The notes under the pieces were generated by a model that searched no databases, was not told the origin of the DNA, and saw nothing but the letters and a program-made list of their open reading frames with translations. The position numbers were made by a program, and so were the translations under genes. From Sinosporangium album (GTDB lineage Bacteria; Actinomycetota; Actinomycetes; Streptosporangiales; Streptosporangiaceae), in assembly GCF_900100605.1 (NCBI RefSeq), contig NZ_FNCN01000002.1:136091-200090 (forward strand): a stretch of 64,000 nt of DNA. The letters run 5' to 3'. Positions 33,438 to 43,334 of the stretch are shown one piece after another; within the stretch, counting starts at the first letter, position 1; each line of letters begins with the position of its first letter.

Positions 33438-34700
33438 GTGTTGCGCAATGTGATCGTCGGGGCGGTCGCCGTCCTCTGCGCCCTGACGGGCGCGCTCTCC
33501 GGATGCGCCCGTCCCGGCGACGGGCATCGACCGCAGGTCCTCCGCGTGCCTCAGCAGGCCGCGACCATCCAGGAGGCGGTCGACCGGGCCCGCCCCGGCG
33601 ACATGGTGCTGGTCGCCCCGGGCACCTACCACGAGACCGTGCGCATCACCCGGCCGGGCATGGTGCTCCGCGGGGCCGACCGCGACCGCGTCATCGTCGA
33701 CGGGGGGTTCACCCTCGGCAACGGCATCGTCGTCACCGCGCCGGGCGTGGCGGTGGAAAACCTCACCGTTCGGCGGTTCAAGTTCAACGGAGTGCTCGTC
33801 ACCGGGGCGGAGGACCGCGCCGAGGGCGGGGCGGCGAGCTACGAGCGCCTCGACGTCGACACGCATCCGCCGCTGACCGGCTTCCGCGTGTCCTACGTCA
33901 CGGCCTACAACAACGCGCTCTACGGCGTCTACGCCTTCGACGCCCGGAGCGGCGTCATCGAGCACACCTACACCTCAGGGCACGCCGACGCGGGCATCTA
34001 CGTCGGCCAGTGCCGCGACTGCAGCATCGTCGTGCGCTCCAACACCGCCGAGCGCAACGCCGTCGGCTATGAGGCGACCAACGTCAGCGGCCCCCTGCAC
34101 GTCGTCGGCAACGTCTTCCGGCGCAACCGGGTCGGCCTCACCACCGGCTCCGACCCGCTGGAGGCCCTCGCCCCGCAGCACGGCTCCACCATCATGGGCA
34201 ACGTGATCGCCGACAACAACGAGCGCGCCACCCCCGAGCAGGCCGACGGGGGGTTCGGCCTGGGGGTGGGCATCGGCGGAGGCACCGGCAACCGCGTCGA
34301 GAACAACCTGATCACCGGCAACCGCCGCGCGGGCGTCCTCGTCACCGAGCACGAGGGCTATGTGCCGACGAACAACCGGATCGTCGGCAACCACGCGACC
34401 GGCAACGGCCCGAGCGGCGCCCGCGGCTCCTACGACCTGGTCTTCGCGCCCACCGACCCGGCACGCGCCACCGGCAACTGCCTGGCCCGGCGGCCGTCCG
34501 GCTGCGCCGCCGCTCCGCGCCCGGTCCCCGTGCCGACCGTGCCCAAGGCGCCGCCCGGCATCCCCTACAGCGAGGTCGCCGCGCCGCCCCGCCGGCCCGA
34601 CCTCCCCGGCGGGGCATCCGCGCCGGTGCTCCCGCCGAAGGGGGAGCCGCCCACGGTCGACGAGCGCCTCATGCGGCTTCCCGCGGACGGCAAGCGATGA
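33438..34700 (+). CDS. Right-handed parallel beta-helix lipoprotein (NosD/CASH-like)
   Basis: 420 residues from a GTG. Lipoprotein signal with LSGC (Cys about 23). Then a beta-helix fold: RVPQQAATIQEAVDRARPGD, LVAPGTYHETVRITRPGMVL, GVAVENLTVRRFKFNGVLV, GHADAGIYVGQCRDCSIVV, GNRVENNLITGNRRAGVLV. These PbH1-type repeats are those of NosD-like proteins and pectate lyase/epimerase relatives; no catalytic set was identified. The C-terminal 70 residues are Pro-rich. The stop overlaps the next start (ATGA), so it is coupled to the following lipoprotein gene. Confidence 0.85.
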   Translation: MLRNVIVGAVAVLCALTGALSGCARPGDGHRPQVLRVPQQAATIQEAVDRARPGDMVLVAPGTYHETVRITRPGMVLRGADRDRVIVDGGFTLGNGIVVTAPGVAVENLTVRRFKFNGVLVTGAEDRAEGGAASYERLDVDTHPPLTGFRVSYVTAYNNALYGVYAFDARSGVIEHTYTSGHADAGIYVGQCRDCSIVVRSNTAERNAVGYEATNVSGPLHVVGNVFRRNRVGLTTGSDPLEALAPQHGSTIMGNVIADNNERATPEQADGGFGLGVGIGGGTGNRVENNLITGNRRAGVLVTEHEGYVPTNNRIVGNHATGNGPSGARGSYDLVFAPTDPARATGNCLARRPSGCAAAPRPVPVPTVPKAPPGIPYSEVAAPPRRPDLPGGASAPVLPPKGEPPTVDERLMRLPADGKR

Positions 34701-35599
34701 CCGCGCGCAGACGCGCGGCCCTCGCGGGGTGCGCGCTCGTCTGGGTGGCGGGCGGCTGGGCCGCGGGCTGCGGCGCCGGAGCGGGGGAGGGGCCACAGGT
34801 CGTGACGATGGCGCAGGCCGAGACCCTCGCCGGGGTGCGGGTGCGGGCCTACGAGGTCGGCGGCGCGCACGTCGAGGCGTCCGCGCCGTTCACCGTTCCG
34901 GGAGCCGCGTCAGGTGCCGTGCAGGGAGCCGTCGGCCCGGGAGCCGCGCCAGGGGCCGTCCCGGGAGCCGCGTTAGGAGCCGCGTCCGGAGCCGAGTCGA
35001 GAGCCGAGCCAGGAGCCGTCGGCCCGGAAGCCGCGCCGGGGGCGGTCGACTCGGGAGCGGCTGATTCCGGGGTCGGCGTTCCGGGCGCCGCCGGCACGGC
35101 GAGGGTCGACGGCGAGGTCGACTGGCGCAGCTTCACAGGCCGCGGCCGACTGTCGTTCGACCAGGCCCCCGGCGGGGCCGACATCGCCTGGACCCGGCAC
35201 GGGGTCGCGCTCAAGACACCCGAGGGCTCCTGGCTCTCACGCGCCTACGACCCCGCACGGCAGCCCCTCGACCGCGTCCTCATCGCCGCGCTCGACGTCG
35301 CGGGCACCCGGCCGGACAACCCCCAGCTCCTCCAGCGCAACCAGGCCGCGCACCTGCGCGACGACACCCTGCGCGGGGTGCGCGTCGCGGTCTACCGCGG
35401 CCCCGCCGTCCGCACCGCCACCCGCACAGTCGCACCGGGCGAGCAGCGCACCCGCTACTGGGTGGACGGCACCGGGCTGCTCCACAGGTTCGAGGCCGCG
35501 CTGACCGCGCACTCCGCCCCCGCCGTGCTCGACTTCACCCGGCACGGCCGACGCGACCTCGCCCTTCCCGCCGGGGTGCGCCTCGACCCTCCCGCCTGA
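34697..35599 (+). CDS. Lipoprotein with LolA/LppX-like fold and low-complexity insert
   Basis: 300 residues. Signal peptide ending in WAAGC (lipobox, Cys about 25). After about 40 residues an Ala/Gly/Pro-rich low-complexity region (about 70-133, PGAA/SGAVxG units) interrupts the protein; the remainder (VDWRSFTGRGRLSFDQAPGG, VALKTPEGSWLSRAYDP, RYWVDGTGLLHRFEAAL) resembles the curved beta-sheet lipoproteins of the LppX/LolA type that bind lipids. Assignment is tentative. Translationally coupled to the beta-helix lipoprotein; both are exported, which suggests joint action at the cell surface. Confidence 0.65.
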   Translation: MTARRRAALAGCALVWVAGGWAAGCGAGAGEGPQVVTMAQAETLAGVRVRAYEVGGAHVEASAPFTVPGAASGAVQGAVGPGAAPGAVPGAALGAASGAESRAEPGAVGPEAAPGAVDSGAADSGVGVPGAAGTARVDGEVDWRSFTGRGRLSFDQAPGGADIAWTRHGVALKTPEGSWLSRAYDPARQPLDRVLIAALDVAGTRPDNPQLLQRNQAAHLRDDTLRGVRVAVYRGPAVRTATRTVAPGEQRTRYWVDGTGLLHRFEAALTAHSAPAVLDFTRHGRRDLALPAGVRLDPPA

Positions 35600-35628
35600 G
35601 CACGCCCCGCCTCAAGCCTTGACCGGGT

Positions 35629-36375
35629 TCACGCCTTCGGCATGAGCTCCTTGCCGAACTCCTCCGCGATGCCCCGCATGCTCTCGGCCAGATCCGCCCG
35701 GTCCAGCACATCGATACGCTCAGCCGGACCCGACACCGACATCGCGCCGATGACCCGCGCGCCGTCGCGCACCGGCACCGCCATGCAGTGCACCCCGATC
35801 TCCTCCTCGCCGAGGTCCAACGCGTACCCCCGCCCTCGCACGGCCGTGAGCTCGGCCAGGACAGCAGGCAGGTCGGTGAGGGTGTTGGCCGTACGGCGCG
35901 GCATGCCGGTCCGCCCCACCAGCGCTGTGACCTCGGCGTCGGTGCGGTCCGCGAGCAGCACCTTGCCCACGGCGGTGCAATGCGGCAGTACCCTGCGGCC
36001 CACCTCGGCGAACATGCGCAGCCGCCGCGGCGAAGGCACCTGAGCGACGTAGACCACGAAATCCCCCTCAAGCACCGCGAAGTTCGCTGTCTCTCCGGAC
36101 ATCTCCACCATGCGCGCGAGGTACGGCTGCGCCCACACCGCGACCATGCGCTCCGCCGTACCGCCAAGCCGCACCAGCGCGCTGCCCAACGCGTAACGCT
36201 TGTCGGACTCCTGCCGTACATATCCGCGTGCGAGCAGCGTGCGCAGCAGGCGGTGGATCGTGCCGTACGGCAGGCCCGTGCGGGCCGCGATCTCCGAAAG
36301 CCCGGCCTCACCCCCGTGCGCGGCAAGCGCCTCCAGCACATCCAGCGCCCGGTCGACCGCCTGGACCGTGCTCAT
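35629..36375 (-). CDS. IclR-family transcriptional regulator of the glyoxylate module
   Basis: 248 residues. N-terminal winged HTH (ALDVLEALAAHGGEAGLSEI, ARTGLPYGTIHRLLRTLLAR) and C-terminal IclR effector domain (VLPHCTAVGKVLLA; GYALDLGEEEIGVHCMAVPV; IGAMSVSGPAERI). Effector domains of this type bind small organic acids such as glyoxylate. It is the last gene of the leftward series aceB-glcD-glcE-glcF-iclR, and an IclR-type palindrome lies before aceB, so it probably controls this series. Repressor versus activator cannot be told. Confidence 0.9.
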   Translation of the reverse strand: MSTVQAVDRALDVLEALAAHGGEAGLSEIAARTGLPYGTIHRLLRTLLARGYVRQESDKRYALGSALVRLGGTAERMVAVWAQPYLARMVEMSGETANFAVLEGDFVVYVAQVPSPRRLRMFAEVGRRVLPHCTAVGKVLLADRTDAEVTALVGRTGMPRRTANTLTDLPAVLAELTAVRGRGYALDLGEEEIGVHCMAVPVRDGARVIGAMSVSGPAERIDVLDRADLAESMRGIAEEFGKELMPKA

Positions 36376-36405
36376 GGTCGCGCCTGTTTGATTGCGACGC
36401 TTCGC

Positions 36406-36581
36406 GTCGCGGCGAGGGGGCTCTTGACCCGGTGTCTTCCCTCGTCACTCCGGTCGCTTCGCTCCCTGCGTTCCTCAGTCCAGACACCGGCGCCCCCTCG
36501 CGTTCCCGGGGTGGCCGAGGACCTGGAGGTTGGCCCATCAAGCTGGCGGCGTGTCGCGGCGAGGGGGCTGTTGACCTGGTG
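36406..36581. repeat. Pair of 29-bp direct repeats between glcF and iclR
   Basis: GTCGCGGCGAGGGGGCTCTT-like 29-mers at 36406-36434 and 36553-36581 differ at two positions and are 147 bp apart. A small hairpin (GCGACGC-TTC-GCGTCGC, 36394-36410) abuts the first copy. The intervening sequence has no gene. Confidence 0.7.
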
Positions 36582-36598
36582 AGGGGTTGGGGCGGGCA

Positions 36599-37864
36599 TC
36601 AGGGGGCTCCGGCGGTGAGGGAGGTAGGGGAAAGGGCACGCAGGGAGGCGTCGAGCACTTGGACGGTGTGGGCGAGGGGGAGCCCGGCGTGGCCTTGGCG
36701 GCGTAGGGCGGCGGTGATCTGCATGGTGCAACCGGGGTTGGCGGAGACGAGGAGGTCGGGCTGGGTGGTCAGGACGTGGGCGGCTTTGCGCGCACCCAGG
36801 TCGGCGGCGGCTTCGGGCTGGAAAAGGTTATACGTTCCGGCGGAGCCGCAGCAGATCTCAGGTTCGGGGACCTCTTTGAGCGTGAGGCCGGGGATGGAGC
36901 GCAGCAGTTCGCGGGGCTCGCCGCGGATGCCTTGGGCGTGGGCGAGGTGGCAGGCGTCGTGGTAGGCGACGGCGAGGGGGAGCGGGTGGCGCCGGGCACG
37001 CGGGCCGAGCCGTACGAGGAACTCGGTGACGTCGAGGACCCGCAGTGCGGTCGCCCGCTCCGCCCACGCGGGCTCGTCGGCGAGCACGTCGGCGTATTCC
37101 TTCATGGTGGAGCCGCACCCGGCGGCGTTGACGACGATGGTGTCCACCCCGGCACGTTCGAAGGCGGCGACGGTGCGTTTGGCGAAGCGCCGGGCCTCTT
37201 GGTCGCGCCCGGCGTGCAGGGACAGCGCGCCGCAGCAGCCCTGGCCGCGCGGGATGACCACGTCGCACCCCTCCAGGGCGAGCACGCGGGCGGTCGCCGC
37301 GTTGACCTCGGGGAAGAACTCGCCTTGCACGCATCCGGCGAGCAGACCCACGGTGGCCCGGTGGGGGCCGACTGCGCGCACGAGGGACGGCAGCCGGGGT
37401 CGGCGCGCGGGCACGGGCGGCGCGAGTTCGGCCATGGCGGCGAGCGAGGGGTTGAGCGCGCGAAGCATGGGTGCGGCGCGTTCCCGGAGTGGGGCGGCGA
37501 GGCGCAGGGGGAGCCGCAGGGCACGCAGTCTGCGCGGGTAGGGGAACAGGCCGAACACCAGGGCGCGTATTCCGCGTTGGGCGACCGTGCGGGGGTGGGC
37601 GCGTTCGACCTCGGCGCGGGTCTGCTCGATGAGCCGGTCGTACTGTACGCCGGAGGGGCACGCGGTCACGCACGCCATGCAGCCGAGGCAGGCGTCGAAG
37701 TGTTCCACCATGGCGGGGGACAGCGGCTCGCCCTCGACGTGCTGGCCCATCAGGTGGATACGTCCACGCGGGGAGTCCATCTCCTCACCCCACAGCACAT
37801 ATGTCGGGCATGTGGGCAGGCAGAAGCCGCAGTGGACGCAGTCGTTGATCAGTTCGCGGTCCAT
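36599..37864 (-). CDS. glcF: Glycolate oxidase iron-sulfur subunit GlcF
   Basis: 421 residues. Two [4Fe-4S] ferredoxin-type motifs: C9-C12-C15-C19 (DCVHCGFCLPTC) and C59-C62-C65-C69 (CLGCMACVTAC). Two CCG domains follow, seen as GCCGALSLHAG and EICCGSAGTYNL with HDACHLAHAQG between. Passes electrons from the GlcD/GlcE flavoproteins toward the respiratory chain. The ATG overlaps the end of glcE by 16 bp, implying translational coupling. Confidence 0.93.
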   Translation of the reverse strand: MDRELINDCVHCGFCLPTCPTYVLWGEEMDSPRGRIHLMGQHVEGEPLSPAMVEHFDACLGCMACVTACPSGVQYDRLIEQTRAEVERAHPRTVAQRGIRALVFGLFPYPRRLRALRLPLRLAAPLRERAAPMLRALNPSLAAMAELAPPVPARRPRLPSLVRAVGPHRATVGLLAGCVQGEFFPEVNAATARVLALEGCDVVIPRGQGCCGALSLHAGRDQEARRFAKRTVAAFERAGVDTIVVNAAGCGSTMKEYADVLADEPAWAERATALRVLDVTEFLVRLGPRARRHPLPLAVAYHDACHLAHAQGIRGEPRELLRSIPGLTLKEVPEPEICCGSAGTYNLFQPEAAADLGARKAAHVLTTQPDLLVSANPGCTMQITAALRRQGHAGLPLAHTVQVLDASLRALSPTSLTAGAP

Positions 37865-39114
37865 GAGAGTCCTCCGACGAAGCGGCCCGGCGACAGGCGG
37901 TGATCCGGGTCGAACCTCTCCTTGACCCGCCGCATGAGTGCCAGCGCCCCCGTGGCCCCGAAGCGGTCGACGCGGCGCGCGATCTCCTCGGGCGCGGTGA
38001 CGACGACGACCCGGCCGGCGGGTTCGACAACGCTGCGCAGCGAGGTGACGAACGCCGCGCCCGCCGCCTCGCCGGGCGCGAAGTCCCCATCGGTCCGCAG
38101 CGCGACGCGCAGCGTCGCCACGGGGGCGGCCCATCCTCGGACGGCGGCTTCGACGCCGGTGAGACGCATCGTGCCCTCGACCGCCAGCATGGCGTCGTAG
38201 AGGTCGTCGGGGCGCACCCGCACCTCGACCACGAACTCGTCGCCCGGCATGCGGCCCCACCCGCTCGGCGGCTCCTCGCCGACGTGCGCCTCCCGCCCCA
38301 GCAGGCGCCGTACGGCATGAGCCCGCTCGACCGCCCCCACCCCCTCGATCATGCAGGTGAGCGTGAACGCCTCGCGCGGGTCGGGCCAGTCGACCTCGAC
38401 CGCGCAGACCTCCTCCGGAGCCGCCGTGATCCGCTGGAGCAGCGCGCCGAGGTCGTCGCGCACGAGGTGCGACGAGGTGACGAAAACCCGCTCGGAGGCG
38501 ATCGGGTGGAGCCGGAACGCGGCCTCCGCGATGATCCCCAGCGTGCCGTACGAACCGGTGAACAGTTTGCCGAGGTCGTAGCCCGCGACGTTCTTCACCA
38601 CCTTGCCGCCCGACTTGGCGATGGTGCCGTCGGCCAGCACCACGGTGACGCCGATGAGCAGGTCGCGGGCTGTGCCGTAGCGGAGGGCGCGCGGGCCGGC
38701 GGTGGCGGTGGCGAGGGTGCCGCCGACGGTGGCGCCGTCCAGCGGGACGTCGAGGGCGAGCTCCTGGTGTGCGGCGGCGAGCGCGGCGGCCAGCTTGTCC
38801 ATGGTGGTTCCGGCTTCGACGCGCACGACCAGGTCTCCGGCCTCGTGTTCGAGCACCCTGTCCATGCCGCGCGTGTCGACGACCAGGTCGCATCGGGTGG
38901 GCGGGTGCCCCCAGCGGGCCTTGGTGCGCCCGCCCAGCGGCACCACCGCGAGGCCCAGCGAGGCGGCGGCGCGCATGACGACCGCGGTCTCGCGCACGTC
39001 GGACGGCATGGCGACCCAGCGCGGCGCGACACCGGCGACGCCGTCACCGTCACCGGCCTTCCTGACGGGCACCCCGGTCGCCCGCAGAATGTCATCGGGG
39101 GAGGTCGCCGACAT
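37849..39114 (-). CDS. glcE: Glycolate oxidase FAD-binding subunit GlcE
   Basis: 421 residues. FAD-binding type 4 (PCMH) domain: LAVVPLGGRTKARWG, DLVVRVEAGTTMDKLAAAL, VGGTLATATAGPRALRYGTA, GKVVKNVAGYDLGKLFTGSY, GTLGIIAEAAFRLHP. The C-terminal part is shorter than in GlcD, as usual for GlcE. The start ATG shares a base with the glcD stop (TGATG). Middle gene of glcDEF. Confidence 0.92.
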   Translation of the reverse strand: MSATSPDDILRATGVPVRKAGDGDGVAGVAPRWVAMPSDVRETAVVMRAAASLGLAVVPLGGRTKARWGHPPTRCDLVVDTRGMDRVLEHEAGDLVVRVEAGTTMDKLAAALAAAHQELALDVPLDGATVGGTLATATAGPRALRYGTARDLLIGVTVVLADGTIAKSGGKVVKNVAGYDLGKLFTGSYGTLGIIAEAAFRLHPIASERVFVTSSHLVRDDLGALLQRITAAPEEVCAVEVDWPDPREAFTLTCMIEGVGAVERAHAVRRLLGREAHVGEEPPSGWGRMPGDEFVVEVRVRPDDLYDAMLAVEGTMRLTGVEAAVRGWAAPVATLRVALRTDGDFAPGEAAGAAFVTSLRSVVEPAGRVVVVTAPEEIARRVDRFGATGALALMRRVKERFDPDHRLSPGRFVGGLSWTAN

Positions 39115-40625
39115 CAGAACTGTTCCGCCTTCCCTGACTCCACCAGCGGATGGACGCCTTTGCGCACCCCTGGGACCTCGCCGCACAGGCGCGGCGTGGG
39201 GAACACCTTGCCGGGATTGGACAGCCCGCGCGGGTCGAACGCGCAGCGGACCAGGTGCATGGTGTCGAGGTCCTGCTCGGTGAACATCTTCGGCATGTGC
39301 TTCGCCTTGTCCACCCCGACGCCGTGCTCGCCGGTGATCGATCCGCCGTGCTCCACGCACAGGTCGAGGATCCTGCCCGACACGATCTCGGCCCGTTCGC
39401 CCGCGCCCGGTTCGGCGTCGTCGAACAGCACCAGCGGGTGCAGGTTGCCGTCGCCGGCGTGGAAGACGTTGGCGACGCGGATGCCGTATTCCGCCGACAG
39501 CTCCTCGATGCGGGCCAGCACCTCGGGCAGCGCGGTGCGGGGCACGACGCCGTCCTGCACGATGTACGCGGGGCTGATGCGCCCCACCGCCGCGAACGCC
39601 GACTTGCGCCCTTTCCAGATCGCGGCCCGCTCGGCGGGCCCGTCGGCCGTACGCACCTCGAACGCCCCCGCCTCCCGGCAGATCTCCGTCACCAGGTCGA
39701 AATGCCCGGCCACCTCGGCCCGCGGCCCGTCGAGCTCCACGATCAGTACGGCACCGGCCCCCTCGGGGTAGGCGCACGCGACAGCGGCCTCGGCCGCCTC
39801 GATCGCCAGCGCGTCCATCATCTCGATCGCCGCGGGCACTATGCCCGAGCCGATGATCGACGACACGGCCCGTCCTCCGTTCTCCACGCGGTCGAACGCG
39901 GCGAGCATGGTGATGACCGTCTCGGGCGCTCGCGTCAGCCGTACCGTGATCTTGGTCGTGATCCCCAGCGTGCCCTCGGAGCCGACGAACGCCCCGAGCA
40001 GGTCGTAGCCGGGGTCGAGCGTGGACAGCTCCACGATCTCACCGTCGGGCGTGACGATCTCCAAGGCCAGCACGTGGTTGACGGTGAAACCGTATTTCAG
40101 GCAGTGCGCGCCGCCGGAGTTCTCGGCGACGTTGCCGCCGATCGAGCAGACCTGCTGGCTTGAGGGGTCGGGCGCGTAGTAGAAGCCGTGGCCGCGCACG
40201 GCCTCGGTGACGGCGAGGTTCGTGACCCCCGGCTCGACGACGGCGAGCCGGTTGGGCAGGTCGATCGACAGGATGCGGCGCATGCGCGAGGTCACGATCA
40301 GCACCCCGTCGGTGCGGGGCAGCGCGCCGCCGGACAGTCCGGTGCCCGCCCCGCGCGCCACGAACGGCACCCCGGCCCGCGCGCATTCCCGGACGACGGT
40401 CGCCACCTGCTCGGCCGTCTCCGGGAGCACGACCAGGCCCGGGGTCGCCCGGTGATAGGTGAGGCCGTCGCACTCGTAGGTGCGCAGGCGTACCGGATCG
40501 GTGATCACCCACGGCTCTCCCAGCGGTCCGCGCAGGCGGGCCGCCAGGTGGGAGAGCGTGTCGCCGGGCCTTGTGGGCTCTGGTGGCGGTGTAGGCGACG
40601 TTGGCGGCTTAGGCACTGTTGTCAC
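39114..40625 (-). CDS. glcD: Glycolate oxidase catalytic subunit GlcD
   Basis: 503 residues from a GTG. FAD-binding type 4 domain (VPFVARGAGTGLSGGALP, SIGGNVAENSGGAHCLKYG, GSEGTLGITTKITVRL) and FAD-oxidase C-terminal domain (NVFHAGDGNLHPLVLFDD, EHGGSITGEHGVGVDK). Oxidises glycolate (or D-lactate) to glyoxylate (or pyruvate); the adjacent malate synthase argues for glycolate. 53 bp after aceB, a gap with TTTCAGGATTTCA repeated twice. Confidence 0.93.
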   Translation of the reverse strand: MTTVPKPPTSPTPPPEPTRPGDTLSHLAARLRGPLGEPWVITDPVRLRTYECDGLTYHRATPGLVVLPETAEQVATVVRECARAGVPFVARGAGTGLSGGALPRTDGVLIVTSRMRRILSIDLPNRLAVVEPGVTNLAVTEAVRGHGFYYAPDPSSQQVCSIGGNVAENSGGAHCLKYGFTVNHVLALEIVTPDGEIVELSTLDPGYDLLGAFVGSEGTLGITTKITVRLTRAPETVITMLAAFDRVENGGRAVSSIIGSGIVPAAIEMMDALAIEAAEAAVACAYPEGAGAVLIVELDGPRAEVAGHFDLVTEICREAGAFEVRTADGPAERAAIWKGRKSAFAAVGRISPAYIVQDGVVPRTALPEVLARIEELSAEYGIRVANVFHAGDGNLHPLVLFDDAEPGAGERAEIVSGRILDLCVEHGGSITGEHGVGVDKAKHMPKMFTEQDLDTMHLVRCAFDPRGLSNPGKVFPTPRLCGEVPGVRKGVHPLVESGKAEQF

Positions 40626-40678
40626 TTCTTCAGGGGCGCTGTCGTCATTTCTTCAGGATTTCAGTGCATTTCAGGATT

Positions 40679-42268
<1,590 letters not shown>

Positions 42269-42283
42269 GCGCATCCTTTCCAT

Positions 42284-42306
42284 AGTTTTCCACTATACGG
42301 AAAACT
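42284..42306. promoter_or_regulatory. Predicted IclR-family operator before aceB
   Basis: Perfect inverted repeat AGTTTTCC-N7-GGAAAACT, 16 bp upstream of the chosen aceB ATG, in a locally AT-rich stretch. The TTTCC...GGAAA form is that of IclR-family sites. It is placed to block transcription or initiation of aceB. Confidence 0.7.
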
Positions 42307-42524
42307 CCTTCTGAATTGTGGAATCGAGCGTACTCGACCGCGTTGTCCGCGGCTACCCGGGGTGGCACTCAGGGCTTACCTCCGGGATGCATCGGGGCGA
42401 CTCCCGATTGCCGTGAAAGCGCAGGGCGGGCACTCTATGTGACGAACAGCGTTGCGGAGCGTGACCGGCGGCCCGGGAGGGTCGGCTCCATCCGCCACCC
42501 CCCGGACGAACGGAGTCGAATCTC

Positions 42525-43217
42525 ATGAAGCGCATGGCGCCGGCGGCCCTCACCGTCGGTGTGGGGATGCTGCTCACCGCCTGCGGTCTGGACATGGACC
42601 TCGGGTCGCGGCACGAGGACGTCAAGACCTACGAGATCGCGGACGCGCTGACCGAGCTCCAGGTGAACATCGGCGCCGGCGACGTCATCGTGAACGAGTC
42701 CGACCGCAGCGGTGTGAAAGTGACCGAGACCCTGCAATGGCGCAGCTCCAAGCCCGAGACCGAGAGGTCGGTGGAGGGCAAGGCCCTCGTCCTCCGCTAC
42801 ATGTGCGGAAAGGGCCCGCTCTCCCACTGCAACGTCAACTACAAGGTCGAGATCCCGAAGGGGCTCCGGGTCAAGATCGACGGAGGAGCGGGCGTGATCA
42901 CGCTGCGGCAGCTCTCGGGCGAGCTCGAGGTCGCCACCGGCGCCGGTGACATCCGTACGGTCGGCCTCGCCGTCAAGCGCCTGAAGGCCGATACGGGCGC
43001 GGGTACCGTCGAACTCGCGTTCGTGGCTCCACCCGACAGCGTCGAGGCCACCACGGGCGCCGGCGAGGTCGAGGTCAAGGTTCCCGGCGGCCCCTACGAC
43101 GTCGAAGCCGGCGCCGGAGTCGGCGACGTGACCGTCAAGGTCGACAAGGACCCAAGCTCCCCGCGCAAGATCAAGGTCAGCTCCGGCGTGGGCGACGTCA
43201 AGGTGTTGAAGTCCTGA
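42525..43217 (+). CDS. DUF4097-type beta-repeat lipoprotein
   Basis: 230 residues. Lipoprotein signal with LTAC (Cys20). The mature part is a right-handed beta structure of short repeats alternating strand and GAG turns: NIGAGDVIVNES, GGAGVITLRQLSGELEVATG, AGDIRTVGL, TGAGTVELAF, TTGAGEVEVKVPGG, GAGVGDVTVKV, SSGVGDVKVLKS. This is the pattern of DUF4097/DUF2807-like proteins, of unknown role, often linked to envelope stress. Single gene divergent from aceB. Confidence 0.8.
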   Translation: MKRMAPAALTVGVGMLLTACGLDMDLGSRHEDVKTYEIADALTELQVNIGAGDVIVNESDRSGVKVTETLQWRSSKPETERSVEGKALVLRYMCGKGPLSHCNVNYKVEIPKGLRVKIDGGAGVITLRQLSGELEVATGAGDIRTVGLAVKRLKADTGAGTVELAFVAPPDSVEATTGAGEVEVKVPGGPYDVEAGAGVGDVTVKVDKDPSSPRKIKVSSGVGDVKVLKS

Positions 43218-43334
43218 GCACCGCCGCGGAGGTCGGCGAATGCCGCGCGAGGGCGATAAGCAGGTGTGGGCGTGCCGAGTGTCGTGTCACCATCGGGGAA
43301 GACACTGAGGTGTTCGGACGTTGTTCACACAGAG

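Noticed and set aside
36406-36581. 29-bp repeats as a CRISPR array
   Set aside because: Only two copies, 147 bp apart, no regular spacer and no cas genes nearby.
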